Shown piece by piece: positions 31,584 through 42,189 of a DNA stretch of 64,000 nt. The notes beneath the pieces were generated by a model. That model made no database searches. It worked only from the letters and a program-made list of their open reading frames with translations, and was not told the DNA's origin. Each line of letters starts with the position of its first letter. The stretch's first letter is position 1. A program made the position numbers and the translations under genes. Where the stretch lies: contig JASPKZ010005703.1 in NCBI GenBank assembly GCA_030220185.1, positions 558,001 to 622,000 of the forward strand. The letters run 5' to 3'. The stretch is from Diploptera punctata. Its lineage: Eukaryota > Arthropoda > Insecta > Blattodea > Blaberidae.

Positions 31584-32263
31584 CAGAGTGTCCCAAATTG
31601 ATGTATACACATTTTGAAACGTTATTTCTCAGCAACGAAATGAGACAGAAATACAATTTTTGTTGTGTTTGATCCACAAGGCACTGGAAAAGCATAGCAA
31701 CACGTTCATCGATCTTCACGTCTTTACAAACAACAATGGCGGGAGATTATCATTCATGAACGTAAGTGGATACTGAAGTGTTATTGGAAAGTGGAGAATG
31801 TTGTTGAAGTGCAACGACGTTGGATGGTTGAATCTGGGACACCACCACCAATAAGGGTAACAATAACAAGAATCCGAGACAAGTTTGATGACGATGCAAC
31901 AATACTCTCGTTATCAGTCGAACGTCTCTTTCTTCCGCACCGACCTTTCAACACCGTTCCATCATATTCAAACTTGTCTCGGATTCTTGTTATTGTTATC
32001 CTTGTTGGTGGGGGTGTCCCAAATTCAACCATCCAATGTCGTTGCACTTCAACAACATTCTCCACTTTCCAATACTTCAGTATCCACTTACGTTCATCGA
32101 ATGATAAACTCGCCGCCATTGTTGTTTATAAAGACGTGAAGATCGATGAACGCGTTGCTATGCTTTTCCAGTGCCCTGTGGATCAAACACAATAAAAATT
32201 GTATTTCTGTCTCATTTCGTTGCTGAGAAATAACGTTTCAAAGAGTGTAAGATATACACTCTG
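31584..32263. mobile_element. Mariner-like foldback element
   Basis: CAGAGTGT ends lie between TA dinucleotides (31582-31583 and 32264-32265). Two arms of about 310 bp (31584-31900 and 31950-32263) are inverted copies of one transposon end. Each arm encodes the same transposase N-terminus, outward to inward: ENVVEVQRRWMVE...GTPPP...TRIRDKF, on the plus strand at the left and on the minus strand at the right. This is the DUF4817 helix-turn-helix of certain insect mariner-like elements. The catalytic domain is missing. The arms would fold into a long hairpin. Confidence 0.88.
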
Positions 32264-32466
32264 TAGTATAATACAATAGCAGTAGAAATAAATTTAAAAA
32301 AATTTCAAGCAATCAAAATGTTATTCGATGAATCAATATCTAGAGTAAAAATGGGTATAACTATTACGTCAGGTGTTGGAGTTTCTAAGAGTTAATACAA
32401 GGATGTTGTTTATCGCTGACTTTATTCAAAATATAGCCTATAGGCCAATAGGCTATAAAACAATTA

Positions 32467-33354
32467 CAGTAAGAGCTCCTTATTCGCGGGGGATGTGTTC
32501 CGCAAATACGCCGCGAATATGGAATGTTAATTTGTATGGGTGTATAGGGGATATGTTCCAAGGTTACAGAATGAAAAAAAAAATCGAAATTAAATCAATT
32601 AATGAGAGATTTTTAACAACTTCTATTCATTATTACTGCCAGGTTTAGGCAAGCACTTACAGAACTTAGTTTTTTTTCTTGTCTTGCCGCTTTTACAAGG
32701 TATTTCAATTAATATTGAAATTCATCTGTGAATTCTGCGATAGAATTCCTTATTTTGTCTTCGGATTTCTTGATTCACTAACATTGAAACAGCGTGATAT
32801 AGACGCAAACGACTCCCCAACGCGTAAAAACGGTCAAGCATTTATATTTTTACTTTAAACGGCAACACTTTTTTTTTTCTTCGGTACTATTTTTTCTTTT
32901 CTTTTACTTGAAATTATAAACTACGAACAAAGCACAAGAGGTACGTGTTATTCAATCAAAATTATTGCAACAAATGACAAGTTGAACCAATAATATATCT
33001 ATCGTGGCGATGGAGGCATTTATCAAAGTACATATCGGCACGTGAAATACGAAAACAGCTTTTAACACTGAACTATAGGGTTAGTGACAATAAGGTTTGT
33101 TTTGTTTTGTTTTGATATGTATTTGTCCATTTGGTTTGAATCACTATTTGCAAAAGCCGCCTTGGCACCTGCCTGCAGTAAAAAAAAACAAAAATGCTGA
33201 TGGTTAATAAAGGACACCAATCCTTCTAATATACCGACTGGATCCGCGAATAAAGAAAATTTCAGTCGCGAATATAGGAACTGTGTCGCAATTTTTTAAC
33301 CCATGAATAATGAAACCGCGAATAAAGGATCCGCGAATACGGAGATTTTACTGT
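32467..33354. mobile_element. Tigger/pogo-like non-autonomous element, 888 bp
   Basis: The left end CAGTAAGAGCTCCTTATTCG and inverted right end CAGTAAAATCTCCGTATTCG match the CAGTA...CTCC...CGCG ends of Tigger/pogo elements. TA flanks both sides (32465-32466, 33355-33356). CGCGAATA recurs several times near both ends. No transposase frame remains. Confidence 0.85.
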
Positions 33355-33419
33355 ATTTATCACAATGGAAAAAAAAAAACAAATGTTCGCCTATGGGAAT
33401 AAAGGTAGAAGAAGGAACA

Positions 33420-33645
33420 GTTTAATCATTGCTATGTGATGATGATCAGCTACCGATGGCAGAATATTACAAAGAAGGAACACATGATAAGAAAAGTTGT
33501 AGAGGAATGCGAAAAATAGGGATTAAAGATAAATTTGGACAAAAATATGTATATGATAATAGGAGATAAATCAAAAGATCTGATTTTTGAAGACAGACAT
33601 GAAAAAATGAAAGCATATGAGGAAAATGTATATTTGGTGGCAAAA
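33420..33645 (+). pseudogene. LINE reverse transcriptase fragment
   Basis: Frames on the plus strand give GIKDKFGQKYVY, then MIIGDKSKDLIFEDRHEKMK, then YEENVYL. The order GLxxNxxKTKYM, then YLG is the region after the YADD motif. One frameshift at least. Confidence 0.6.
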
Positions 33646-33689
33646 AAAAAACCTGCATTAGATAACTTTTTTATTCTTATTTTATTTTA

Positions 33690-33930
33690 ATTTTTTGAGT
33701 ACACAAATATATTATACATTAAGTAATTTCATGAAAATACATTGTTGAACACTACATTTGGTATCATGTTGTCTGGTGCATGCGCAAATAGATCTCCCGC
33801 TTGTGCGACAAGTGAAAGGGCAACGTAGAGAAACAAAAGAATATTTCAAATTAACTCTGCAATAGTGGAACGTTGAGCCCTGCGCCTTATTAATTGTAAT
33901 GATATAAGCAAATCTCACTGATAATTGTAA
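33690..33930 (-). pseudogene. Helitron helicase C-terminal remnant
   Basis: The minus strand reads FAYIITINKAQGSTF, the Pif1-type helicase motif (TINKAQGQT) near the end of RepHel proteins. In a second frame FAHAPDNMIPNVVFNNVF follows, matching the usual C-terminal VYAPDNxTxNVVY. A frameshift separates the two blocks and the rest of RepHel is missing. Confidence 0.8.
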
Positions 33931-34429
33931 ATTTTAAACAAAAAGATAAATTATTTGAAATCAATGGAATTCTAGGTACGAAAACGGACTTTTTTTTTTT
34001 TGCCAGTTAGGAGGACCGCCTCAATGAAATATTTAAGTAGCTGTTTTATGCGTAATCTTGTACCGTTACAGAATTTCGACGAGTTAAGATTTTCTAACCG
34101 TATGATTAGCGATCCAATTTTACCCTGAATATATTTGAAGGTATTGGCCTACCACCTGGAGGTTTTAATGAATTTAAAAATTGTATTGGAAAGTTCACAC
34201 TATCATCTTGATACATAATTGTGATTATCGATTTATATTTTTTTTTTCCTCCCCCGGTATCATATTCTGCATCCGTTCATTTATTCTTTGAACTTCATCA
34301 TTATTTGTAATATTGCCCGCTCACACAACCATTCTTTCTTCAGGTAGTTTCTTTCTATAAGCGGATATACTTTTTTGATAAATTGTACTTCCGTTTTTAC
34401 CGTAATACACAATTCTTATGACTATTTAA

Positions 34430-35115
34430 CTCGTGCCCCAAATGGGAGTCAATTACCAATCATATTTCAGTGAATTTTTATTTACAACCAATCACAGTCG
34501 TTTTTCAGCTCGATTTTATCAATTCAATTTTATCACTTTAAAATCAAGCTTCTTCTCTTGAACATTCTGAATAGGGCGCAGTATCATTTTACACTGACTC
34601 CATGTGGCTACCAGATTGCATATATAGTGCAGGAATGTAACCACATAGTGCTTCGGGTTATAATATAAAAATATTTGTAGCAATTGATTACGGTATACCA
34701 CAAAAAATGGAACCACTGTTTACACTTTCTTAAACTATTATTTCCCAGGAATTTACGTTCCCGAAAAATATAATTGACATATTTATATCATAGGAGATCA
34801 GAAATTAATTAATAACCTATAATGTTGATTATACTTTTTTCCACTAGGGTGCATTCTTACAATATTACGGTCCTTTGGCAATAAATAATATATTCTGGTT
34901 GCAGTAAAGAACAAATGAAGCATAACAATGGTTTTGTTTTCAAACATCGCCGTTTACATTAGATATATGTATATTTTAAAATAACTATATTTAAATGATG
35001 ATTTGTGAGTAAACAGATTAATTTTATTCATTAAATAGTCTTAACAAATGCCACTATTGATTTCCAAATTCTCAGATAAATTGGAAATCACTCGTGGAAT
35101 TACTTACGATAAAAT
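34430..35115 (-). repeat. Dispersed repeat R700, reverse copy
   Basis: Reverse complement of the 56405-57050 order: GACTCCCATTTGGGGC and CGACTGTGATTGGTTGTAA at the left, then an unrelated 34540-34800 segment, then ACTAGGGTGCATTC, CATCGCCGTTTACATTA and AAATGCCACT at the right. Confidence 0.75.
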
Positions 35116-35413
35116 AAGTTTACCTGAGTGTGGATCCAGGATATAGGTATAATTTCCAATCATCAAAAACCTTCAAAAAAACACTTATGCTCTCGAATCT
35201 CCTGTCATTTATTGCACGCATATTTCCTGTTAGAGATAACTTTTTAGCGTGATCCCAAAACACTAATCGCTGTAAACATACTTTTATTTCATCGGCCTGT
35301 GTTTATTTTGCAATTACCGGCAATGTCTGCCGAAAATATCCTGATAGGAGCTGTAGAATTCCTCCCATTAGTATTACAAAATTAAATTATGATATCAAAT
35401 TATGAAGCTGTTA

Positions 35414-35604
35414 CCTAGTAGGTCCGTCTCCTGAACTTTTTTTAAACTATGTAGATCTTTCGGACTAGACCCATCAAATGCAGAAAATCAGGAGAGCGGA
35501 TCATTAGAGACCTATCTCCTGCTCCTTCTGCTGATGATTGGACTAGACCCGAAAGGTCTGCAAGAATTGACAATTTACAATGTTGAGGAGACGGACCTAT
35601 TAGC
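35414..35604. mobile_element. Penelope-end-like hairpin element
   Basis: The left arm ACCTAGTAGGTCCGTCTCCT and right arm AGGAGACGGACCTATTAG are inverted. The left arm resembles the outer end of the Penelope-like element at 36430 (ACCTAGTAAGTCAGTCTCCT). The interior folds into a second imperfect hairpin. No coding sequence. Confidence 0.55.
35508..35559 (+). ncRNA. Hammerhead-ribozyme-like core, incomplete
   Basis: CTGATGA (35531-35537) is followed 13 bases later by GAAA (35551-35554). AGGTCT (35554-35559) pairs perfectly with AGACCT (35508-35513), which would set the required A-U closing pair, with an A next at the cleavage position. Stem II is short and stem I between 35515 and 35530 does not close. 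Activity is doubtful; this is a motif-level observation. Confidence 0.25.
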
Positions 35605-36212
35605 TAACAATTTTATATTATAATTTTAATTCTATGACTAATACCTCAACGGAATTTTATCACGAATTGTATTAATGCTGACCATCAATCATGTGTTCTT
35701 CCTGAAATGCTTCATCAGCAGTGCGAATTATTTTCTATGGGCCATTGTACATGTGTCCCATATAAATAACTGTTTCGTATTAAAAGCTGACCACATGCCG
35801 AAAATCTCGTTATATTACAGAAACTCTTGATTCGGCTGCAGTTATTGTAATTTTAAAGCGGAAAGTGCCGTTTTCCTTTCTCAAATAACATGGCCTGCAA
35901 TTCCAGATGATGCGAATGATAATGCGATTTGCTTTTACATTCACATTTTGAGTTTTAACCAAAGTAATAAGAAACATTTTACCAGTGCCCTCCTGATTGC
36001 ATTCAAAAATAGAATTCCCCTACATCTGTTTCGGCATGATTTGTGATATTGCCATATACAATCAGTTGTGTTTGTGTTAATTTTATCATATCCCCATATT
36101 ATCACAATCACCGACATCCTACAACCATAGTGCACGATGGGAGACTTGAGGCTATTATCATAAATATCCAACAGTGGTCTACGGTGGTTAGTTGTGGCTG
36201 CAAGGTGAAATA

Positions 36213-36233
36213 CACACACACACACACACACAC

Positions 36234-36275
<42 letters not shown>
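36213..36275. repeat. (AC)n(TA)n microsatellite
   Basis: About 11 CA units, then about 17 TA units. Confidence 0.95.
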
Positions 36276-36429
36276 GCATACTTTTTTAATAGTTGTCATT
36301 TGTTTATCTCTAATAAAATACTATTTAAAAACACGTTTAGGATTTAATCTTCAAATTGTTATGTCATTTTGTTAGAATTTACAGAAATCCAAAGTGGGTA
36401 CAAGCTCATTTTCCTACAATACGAAATGA

Positions 36430-36979
36430 GATGTTAATTATATAATTTTTACCTAGTAAGTCAGTCTCCTCCAATAAATTATTAAATTTATTAAAGTTAT
36501 TCTAATATGGAGGCCTTTCGAAAACAACGTTTCATCTTCTGCGTTTTAACTGGAACTGATGGTGTTATATAGGTTGTATAACGGATTTATATCTGCGGTT
36601 ATGTTCTCGTTGAATAGGTCCTCATTAATGAAGAAAAATCAAGTTTTGCCAAACATACAAAAAAAAACAGAGTCATCAATTTGAAAAAATCGAAAACTCT
36701 ATGTCAATACTACACAGAGAATACAATAACAACATAACCAGCATCCTTGAAAACATAGAGATTCTAAAAGAAGCAAGGAATCAAGACCTACTCAACGAGA
36801 ACATAACTGCAGACATAAATCCGTTATACAACCTATGTAACACCATCAGTTCCAGTTAAGACGCAGAAGATGAAACATTGTTTTCAAAAGGCCTCCATAT
36901 TAGAATAACTTGAAGAAGTTTAATAACTTAGTTGAAAACGACTGACTTATCAGGTAAAACTTATATAATTAACATCTTA
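36430..36979 (+). mobile_element. Penelope-like element end with inverted partial copy
   Basis: The right half encodes the C-terminal tail of a Penelope-like protein on the plus strand (SILHREYNNNITSILENIE, then NENITADINPLYNL). It ends ATATAATTAACATCTTA, exactly as does the copy at 51000-51480. The left half (36430-36630) is an inverted copy of the same 3' end. Inverted partial copies joined at the 5' side are a known Penelope trait. The right edge lies about 10 bp from the IR stop codon. Confidence 0.85.
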
Positions 36980-36989
36980 TTACATCACT

Positions 36990-38981
36990 TCAACAGTGAT
37001 TTAATATGAATTTCAAAATTGTTGAATGTGAAATGAGTTCACAAACAAGAGAAATAAATCCTAAAACATTACCAATCAAATATAAATAAATTGCAGACTT
37101 CAGATGTTTCACAGAAAATGGAACGTAGCTTTCTAAGTTATACTCTTTTTTATTTCCTGTTGGTCTCGAATATAAAGCATCAGACACAGTTTTTATATTA
37201 ATACCGGCTTCTACCAATCTTGATATTAATTTCCTAAGACGAATACCGACACTAGGCTCTGTAAGTTTCACTCCAATATGATGTTGCTGTGGAGCTTCTT
37301 CAATTCTGTGCAATTCAGTTCGCAGCTCGTCACACACCGTATTATAAAAGTGCTCCATTGATTCTTCTGAAATATAAACGGCACCTTTAGTCTTACTTAG
37401 AGCATATGCAATAGCATTCATTGGACCAATAATAATATGCATGTATTTTGTAACATTTAATTCTGCATAAGCATAAAGCGATTCAGGGGAAACAAAAAAC
37501 AGATCATAATTCAATTTAGAAAGCTCTTCAAAACTATTGATCTGATGTTGGAATCTAGGATCAACCATAAACGACGTGAAATACGATTGAAATACAGTGT
37601 TTATAGCCAATGAATATATCAACCAACAAAATATAAATAACCTTACATGAAGCTTTTGTGGAATTTCAATCCCAATTCCCAGTAAGAAAGCCAAAGAATT
37701 GAACAAACATAAAGATAAATCTTGAGATCCTTCATTAAGGTACCTCATTATCAGTGAACCAACGAAAAGAGATATTACCAAAGAAATCCAGGTGGGTCCA
37801 TCAAACACCCTTGTTATATTTGACCACCGAGGATATGGTTTTGCTTTTGGTATGTACCAATAATACTGGCTGGTATAATAATATGCAAATGTTAGATATG
37901 TATCAATGTTGATATCTTCATTGAGATATACAAATGAAAGTTCCAATTCCTCTTGCCACATATTGTAATAAGCTAAGCGAATATGATTTATACGGTCGAT
38001 AGCTATTTTAATTAGCATAATAGAAACGCTTTCGTTTGAATATCCATATGACATTTCTGAACCATTTATTTCTGCAATAACAAGTGGTTCATGTAATGTG
38101 CCTATAGGTGTAATATAACATTCCTCTGTACCTGGAATTCTATCTTCGTAAAATATGTATTCTATATCATTTTGATTCGATACGCATGTGTGAATTAATG
38201 AACTACCTAAAAACATTCCGCACTTAAAGGATTTTTGGTCGTAAAAATTGTAACTGTAAATGCTAACATTTGAATAATTTTCTTCATGAATTAACAATAT
38301 AATATTATAACAATGAATAGCAATATTTCCAAATACTTTGAGAATGGTATTAGAAATTTTCTTAGAATTTCCACTTCCCTTTACCACTATCATAAAACGA
38401 GATATACTGTTCATTATTTTATATTTACTCAAAACCAATACACAATTAAACACATAATTTGATAAGACATTGTAGTCACCATTGAATTTTATCATGATGA
38501 TGAAACCACCAATTTCATTTGGATTTATGAATGATATGTAAGAATTATAAGGAAATAACGTTATAGACCAGTTATTAAATAATTGCAAGTTTTTAATAAT
38601 CTCCATTTCAAAGTCCTCCAAGTGGCCAAAAGTGCAAAATTCTTTCACATCTCTTCCAGTTCTAGAGAATTTTTTAAATGCTATGATTTGATCTCTTTGT
38701 GCTCCAAAGTCTACCATCTTTATAGATAAATTAGTGGTACATGAATTTTCTCCCATAACAGCAGTGATGTTAGTTGGCTTGTACGTAAATGAGTCTATAG
38801 AGTAAACATTCTCTTCGCATTTATAAGAACTTGATATGAAGAAAATAGTATTTATTTGGGCGAAAAATGTTTTGCTAACATCATCTATACAATCCAAAAA
38901 ATAATTCTCAACGTTTTCCAGGACTGGGGCGACATTTAAATCTCTAGCTGATCCTAGCTGCAGAAGTAACATCTGAAACAT
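36990..38981 (-). CDS. Divergent ionotropic receptor (IR), intronless
   Basis: Chemosensory ligand-gated cation channel related to ionotropic glutamate receptors, expected in sensory-neuron membranes. From ATG at 38981 it is 663 residues to TGA at 36990-36992; a second ATG at 38972 follows TTTCAG and could mark a splice acceptor, so an upstream signal-peptide exon is possible. The first ~290 residues are the divergent extracellular N-terminus with N-glycosylation sites and cysteines. S1 lies around 295-390 (HEPLVIAEINGS; YYYTSQYYWYIPKAKPYPRW). TM1 is about 394-414 (DGPTWISLVISLFVGSLI), then the pore loop, TM2 about 445-467 (FIFCWLIYSLAINTVFQSYF) and TSFMVDPRFQHQI. S2 spans 475-625 and TM3 627-650. 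No frameshift. Canonical glutamate-binding residues are not evident, as usual in divergent IRs. Mobile elements lie within about 50 bp on both sides. Confidence 0.93.
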   Translation of the reverse strand: MFQMLLLQLGSARDLNVAPVLENVENYFLDCIDDVSKTFFAQINTIFFISSSYKCEENVYSIDSFTYKPTNITAVMGENSCTTNLSIKMVDFGAQRDQIIAFKKFSRTGRDVKEFCTFGHLEDFEMEIIKNLQLFNNWSITLFPYNSYISFINPNEIGGFIIMIKFNGDYNVLSNYVFNCVLVLSKYKIMNSISRFMIVVKGSGNSKKISNTILKVFGNIAIHCYNIILLIHEENYSNVSIYSYNFYDQKSFKCGMFLGSSLIHTCVSNQNDIEYIFYEDRIPGTEECYITPIGTLHEPLVIAEINGSEMSYGYSNESVSIMLIKIAIDRINHIRLAYYNMWQEELELSFVYLNEDINIDTYLTFAYYYTSQYYWYIPKAKPYPRWSNITRVFDGPTWISLVISLFVGSLIMRYLNEGSQDLSLCLFNSLAFLLGIGIEIPQKLHVRLFIFCWLIYSLAINTVFQSYFTSFMVDPRFQHQINSFEELSKLNYDLFFVSPESLYAYAELNVTKYMHIIIGPMNAIAYALSKTKGAVYISEESMEHFYNTVCDELRTELHRIEEAPQQHHIGVKLTEPSVGIRLRKLISRLVEAGINIKTVSDALYSRPTGNKKEYNLESYVPFSVKHLKSAIYLYLIGNVLGFISLVCELISHSTILKFILNHC

Positions 38982-39024
38982 GTCAGAAGGTTCAATTACA
39001 AAGTTGAACAACTATAAAACTTAG

Positions 39025-40460
39025 TAGTAGGGTACATCTGTGTAATTTGGGCTTTTTAAAATATTGATATTTCCAAGTTTGTTCACCCCTTGATTGTAAC
39101 GGGATTAGCAAGGCTATTAGCAGTACTTCACCCCCTGAAACTTGTTTTATCGTATCTCTCAAGGTTTCGAGGTAACGAAGAAAATATTATATTGTCCATT
39201 TTCACTAAAAGGTTTCAATTCAAAGAGAAACGGTTTTTGGAAGCTAGTGCTTAAGTCAAGAGTGTGTATTTTTAGTTAAACTACTGCAAATATTTTAAGG
39301 TACTTTTATTAATATTTCAATATCGTATTTATTATATTTTTATGATACATATTTTTTTAATTAAATGATATATGGTGTGTAATTTGGGCCTCGTCTAGAG
39401 TTCGTAATCTGGATCTGAGATAGAGCATTAAATGTTTTTTAGTTATATATATTATTATCAATAATAATAATTATTATTGTAATAATAAATATAATTATAA
39501 TTGTAACAATACTATTAATTATAATTATAATAATTATTATTAGTATTATTAATCAAATTATTTCTACTATAATAATTAACATAACTAAAACCATTTTATC
39601 ATATTTTTATTATTAAAATTAGTTTACTACCAACAAAGTCACTGGCTCTGTAGAACCCGTAGGTACATGGCCGCTCGGACATAAGGTTATTTTACTAATA
39701 TAATTATTATTTTAGTACTTATTATTTCTACTATTTCTTACATTATTAAATTTAGTATTATAAAACGTTTATATTGTTTAGTGCACGATGATAATCTCTT
39801 ATGATTATTTTAATTAATCAGTTCATTTTGTGTTCGACGATAAGTTAGTTCAACTATGGCCCACTGTTATTGATGTTATCATTATTATTAATTTATCATT
39901 AATGTTTATTATTATTGTTATATCATTTAATATATTTTGACTTTCAATTTTTTAAGTGTATTTCTTTGATGATCTGGCCTTGTGAATCCAAGAAGTAATC
40001 TCAAAAATTACAAATGTTCATTATTTATCTACGTGTATTTATTTCTTGTGTTTCGACAATTTTTTTTTTTCTGTTTCCTGTTTTGTTTTCATAAACACAA
40101 ATGAGGACAAACTGTACTACAGATTTATAAATCCCTAAAAGAGAGAAAGTGCTATAACGTATTTTCTCACTTATATTTTTGAAATAAATTGCTTAAAAAG
40201 GAATAGGTAATTATATTTGCATGTACAACCTATAAGACATCGGCCCAAATTACACGATTCCCCGTCCCAAATTACACGGAATCATTATTTATGTAAACAT
40301 AATTTTTAAACAATTTCTGGAAATTATTATAAGACGCAGTTATCATAAAAGCAATCAGTACTGTGTATTATTAATCATTTATAAAAATTATAATTTTCTA
40401 AATAGAATTAAAGGCGTTACTCGAATTTTAAGTTAAGTGGCCCAAAATACACGACCCTCC
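39025..40460. mobile_element. DNA-transposon-like element upstream of the IR gene
   Basis: The left edge GGTACATCTGTGTAATTTGG and right edge (inverted GGTCGTGTATTTTGGGCC) look like terminal repeats. GTGTAATTTGGGC occurs twice at the left (39039-39052, 39373-39388) and as its reverse complement three times at the right (40242-40257, 40265-40281, 40439-40453). The interior is AT-rich without a transposase. Class and exact ends are uncertain. Confidence 0.6.
39640..39690 (-). repeat. Tiny LINE-A 3' end
   Basis: TCACTGGCTCTGTAGAACCC then GTAGGTACATGGCCGC matches the last 50 bp of LINE-A. A very short 5'-truncated insertion inside the element above. Confidence 0.7.
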
Positions 40461-40639
40461 CCATCTTTATTTAACAACGCTCTATCATAGATCATATCGC
40501 AATTCAAAGTTAAACGTGAAACTGATGAAAAAATTTGCTCAGAGATCTACTATTTCAAACTTTAAGTTCTTTTTTGTGCCATAAAAGTATGCGACATGGC
40601 TTTGCTTCCCTTGCGGAGAAAATCATGCTCAATAATTTA

Positions 40640-40735
40640 CGTACTTAAAATTTTTCGGTCCCGGCCGAGTTTGAAGCCGAGATCCTCGGAACCAGAGGCA
40701 TGCATGTTAACCACTAGTCCACAAAGATTAACAAT
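40640..40735 (-). repeat. SINE-B head fragment
   Basis: The minus strand has TGGACTAGTGGTTAACATGC and CTCGGCTTCAAACTCGGCC, the SINE-B promoter boxes with changes. Confidence 0.65.
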
Positions 40736-40881
40736 AAAAAAAAACTTCCCACTTAGGAATACGATGAAATGCTGTAACTATATGTCAGAATATTTTTTCA
40801 TTTCATTCATAATTATAGGCATTTGAACATCTAAGATAATATTGTGCCAATAGCATTTGAAAGTACACCTTTGTGTACGTA

Positions 40882-41154
40882 TTAGGGTAATAACTTTTGA
40901 ACTTTTGTGAAATATTTCCCGCGCAATGAATGGATGAACTTTTACTTAAAACCGTTCAAAAAGGTCTTCATTTCACTGAGCTTCAAAAAAGGTCACCTCC
41001 AGATATATATATATATATAATATTGATTTGGGGGTGACCGTTTCTTGAAGCTGTGTGAAATAAAGACCTCTTTCAATGGTTTTAAGTGAAAATTCACGTA
41101 CTCATTGCACAGGAAATATTTTATTTCACAAAAGTCCAAAAAGTTGTAACTCTA
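40882..41154. mobile_element. Palindromic MITE, copy 1
   Basis: The arms are inverted: TAGGGTAATAACTTTTG...GGTCTTCATTTCACTGAGCT on the left, and its complement ending AGTTGTAACTCTA on the right, with a TA-rich loop. Copy 2 follows head to tail. Confidence 0.8.
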
Positions 41155-41596
41155 GACGGTTTTAACCTTTGGACTGCTTGTTCAAATAAAATATTTCCTG
41201 TCCAATGAAAGGGTGAACTTTTACTTAAACCATTGAAAAAAGGTCTTCATTTCACTGAGCTTCAAAAAAAGTCACCCCAAATCAATATTAAATATAATCA
41301 TCATAGTACATTCAAGAATTTAGGCCATTTGTTGACCTGTTTCGGCATCGAGAAAAACACCATCCAGACGTCTTTTGAGTGGACGTCTTGGTCTTCCTCT
41401 TCCTGCAGGTTGAAATCTTAACATTTTTAATATCAATATTCAATATTGATATATAAATATATTTGAGGGGTGACATTTTCTTGAAGCTCAGTGAAATGAA
41501 GGCCCTTTTCAATGGTTTAAAGTAAAAGTTCATCCATCCATTGCACAGGAAATAGCCTATTTTATTTCACAAAAGTCCAAAAAGTTATAACCCTAG
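41155..41596. mobile_element. Palindromic MITE, copy 2, with LINE piece in its loop
   Basis: Same arms as copy 1, but the loop is filled by 41292-41425. The right end AAAGTTATAACCCTAG matches the left end of copy 1 in inverse. Confidence 0.8.
41292..41425 (-). pseudogene. LINE 3' end inserted in the MITE loop
   Basis: Matches 60655-60765: GGCCATTTGTTGACCTGTTT, CACCATCCA, TCTTTTGAGTGGAC. The minus strand encodes QDVHSKDVWMVF. Confidence 0.75.
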
Positions 41597-42189
41597 TATG
41601 TATATTGTTTGTGTAGTATTTTTCTCTGGAAATTCGCTGACTCTTTAAATATGGTTGGACTCAAATTTACTTTCTTTCAACACCTCTAAAACTACATTAA
41701 TCTCCTTTTTCGTTAACATCACATAGTAGGATTCCGAAACAGACTCTTCATTACAAACCACTAGGACGAAGAAATGTTCGAAGACCCAGTAAAAGATGGA
41801 CAGACCAATTCTAACATGAGATCGGAACAGACCAGCAGGTCTAATCCTTGATGTTGCTGCTGATAATGATCACATAGTATAGATGAATTGAATTCAAATT
41901 CCACTCTCAATATCACTATAGGCCTACATTTAGTATTTAAAGGAAGTGACACTTGAGGTTTATTTTAATTAATAGGGGTTGGAATATTCATAAAGATAAA
42001 AATAAAATAATGAATTTCAAATTCCGGAGAGAAAAAAATTGATTTACGTTGGTCAGCCAAAAGAGGGAGCAGAAATCAACCTATCGCCTGTTCAACAGTT
42101 GGAAAGAATTGATAATGATGCGTAACGTATTGGAACCATGGTCTTCAATAAATTTACAAATAGGAGGCTAGTCGTGAATATTCCAACAC

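Noticed and set aside
35941..36375. Overlapping frames of about 110 codons near the CA/TA microsatellite
   Set aside because: Most of the protein is encoded by CA and TA repeats, so the length is a low-complexity effect.
38982..39011. IR start at 39011
   Set aside because: The codon there is TTG directly after a TAG stop. Eukaryotic initiation is more likely at ATG 38981 or 38972, or in an upstream exon.
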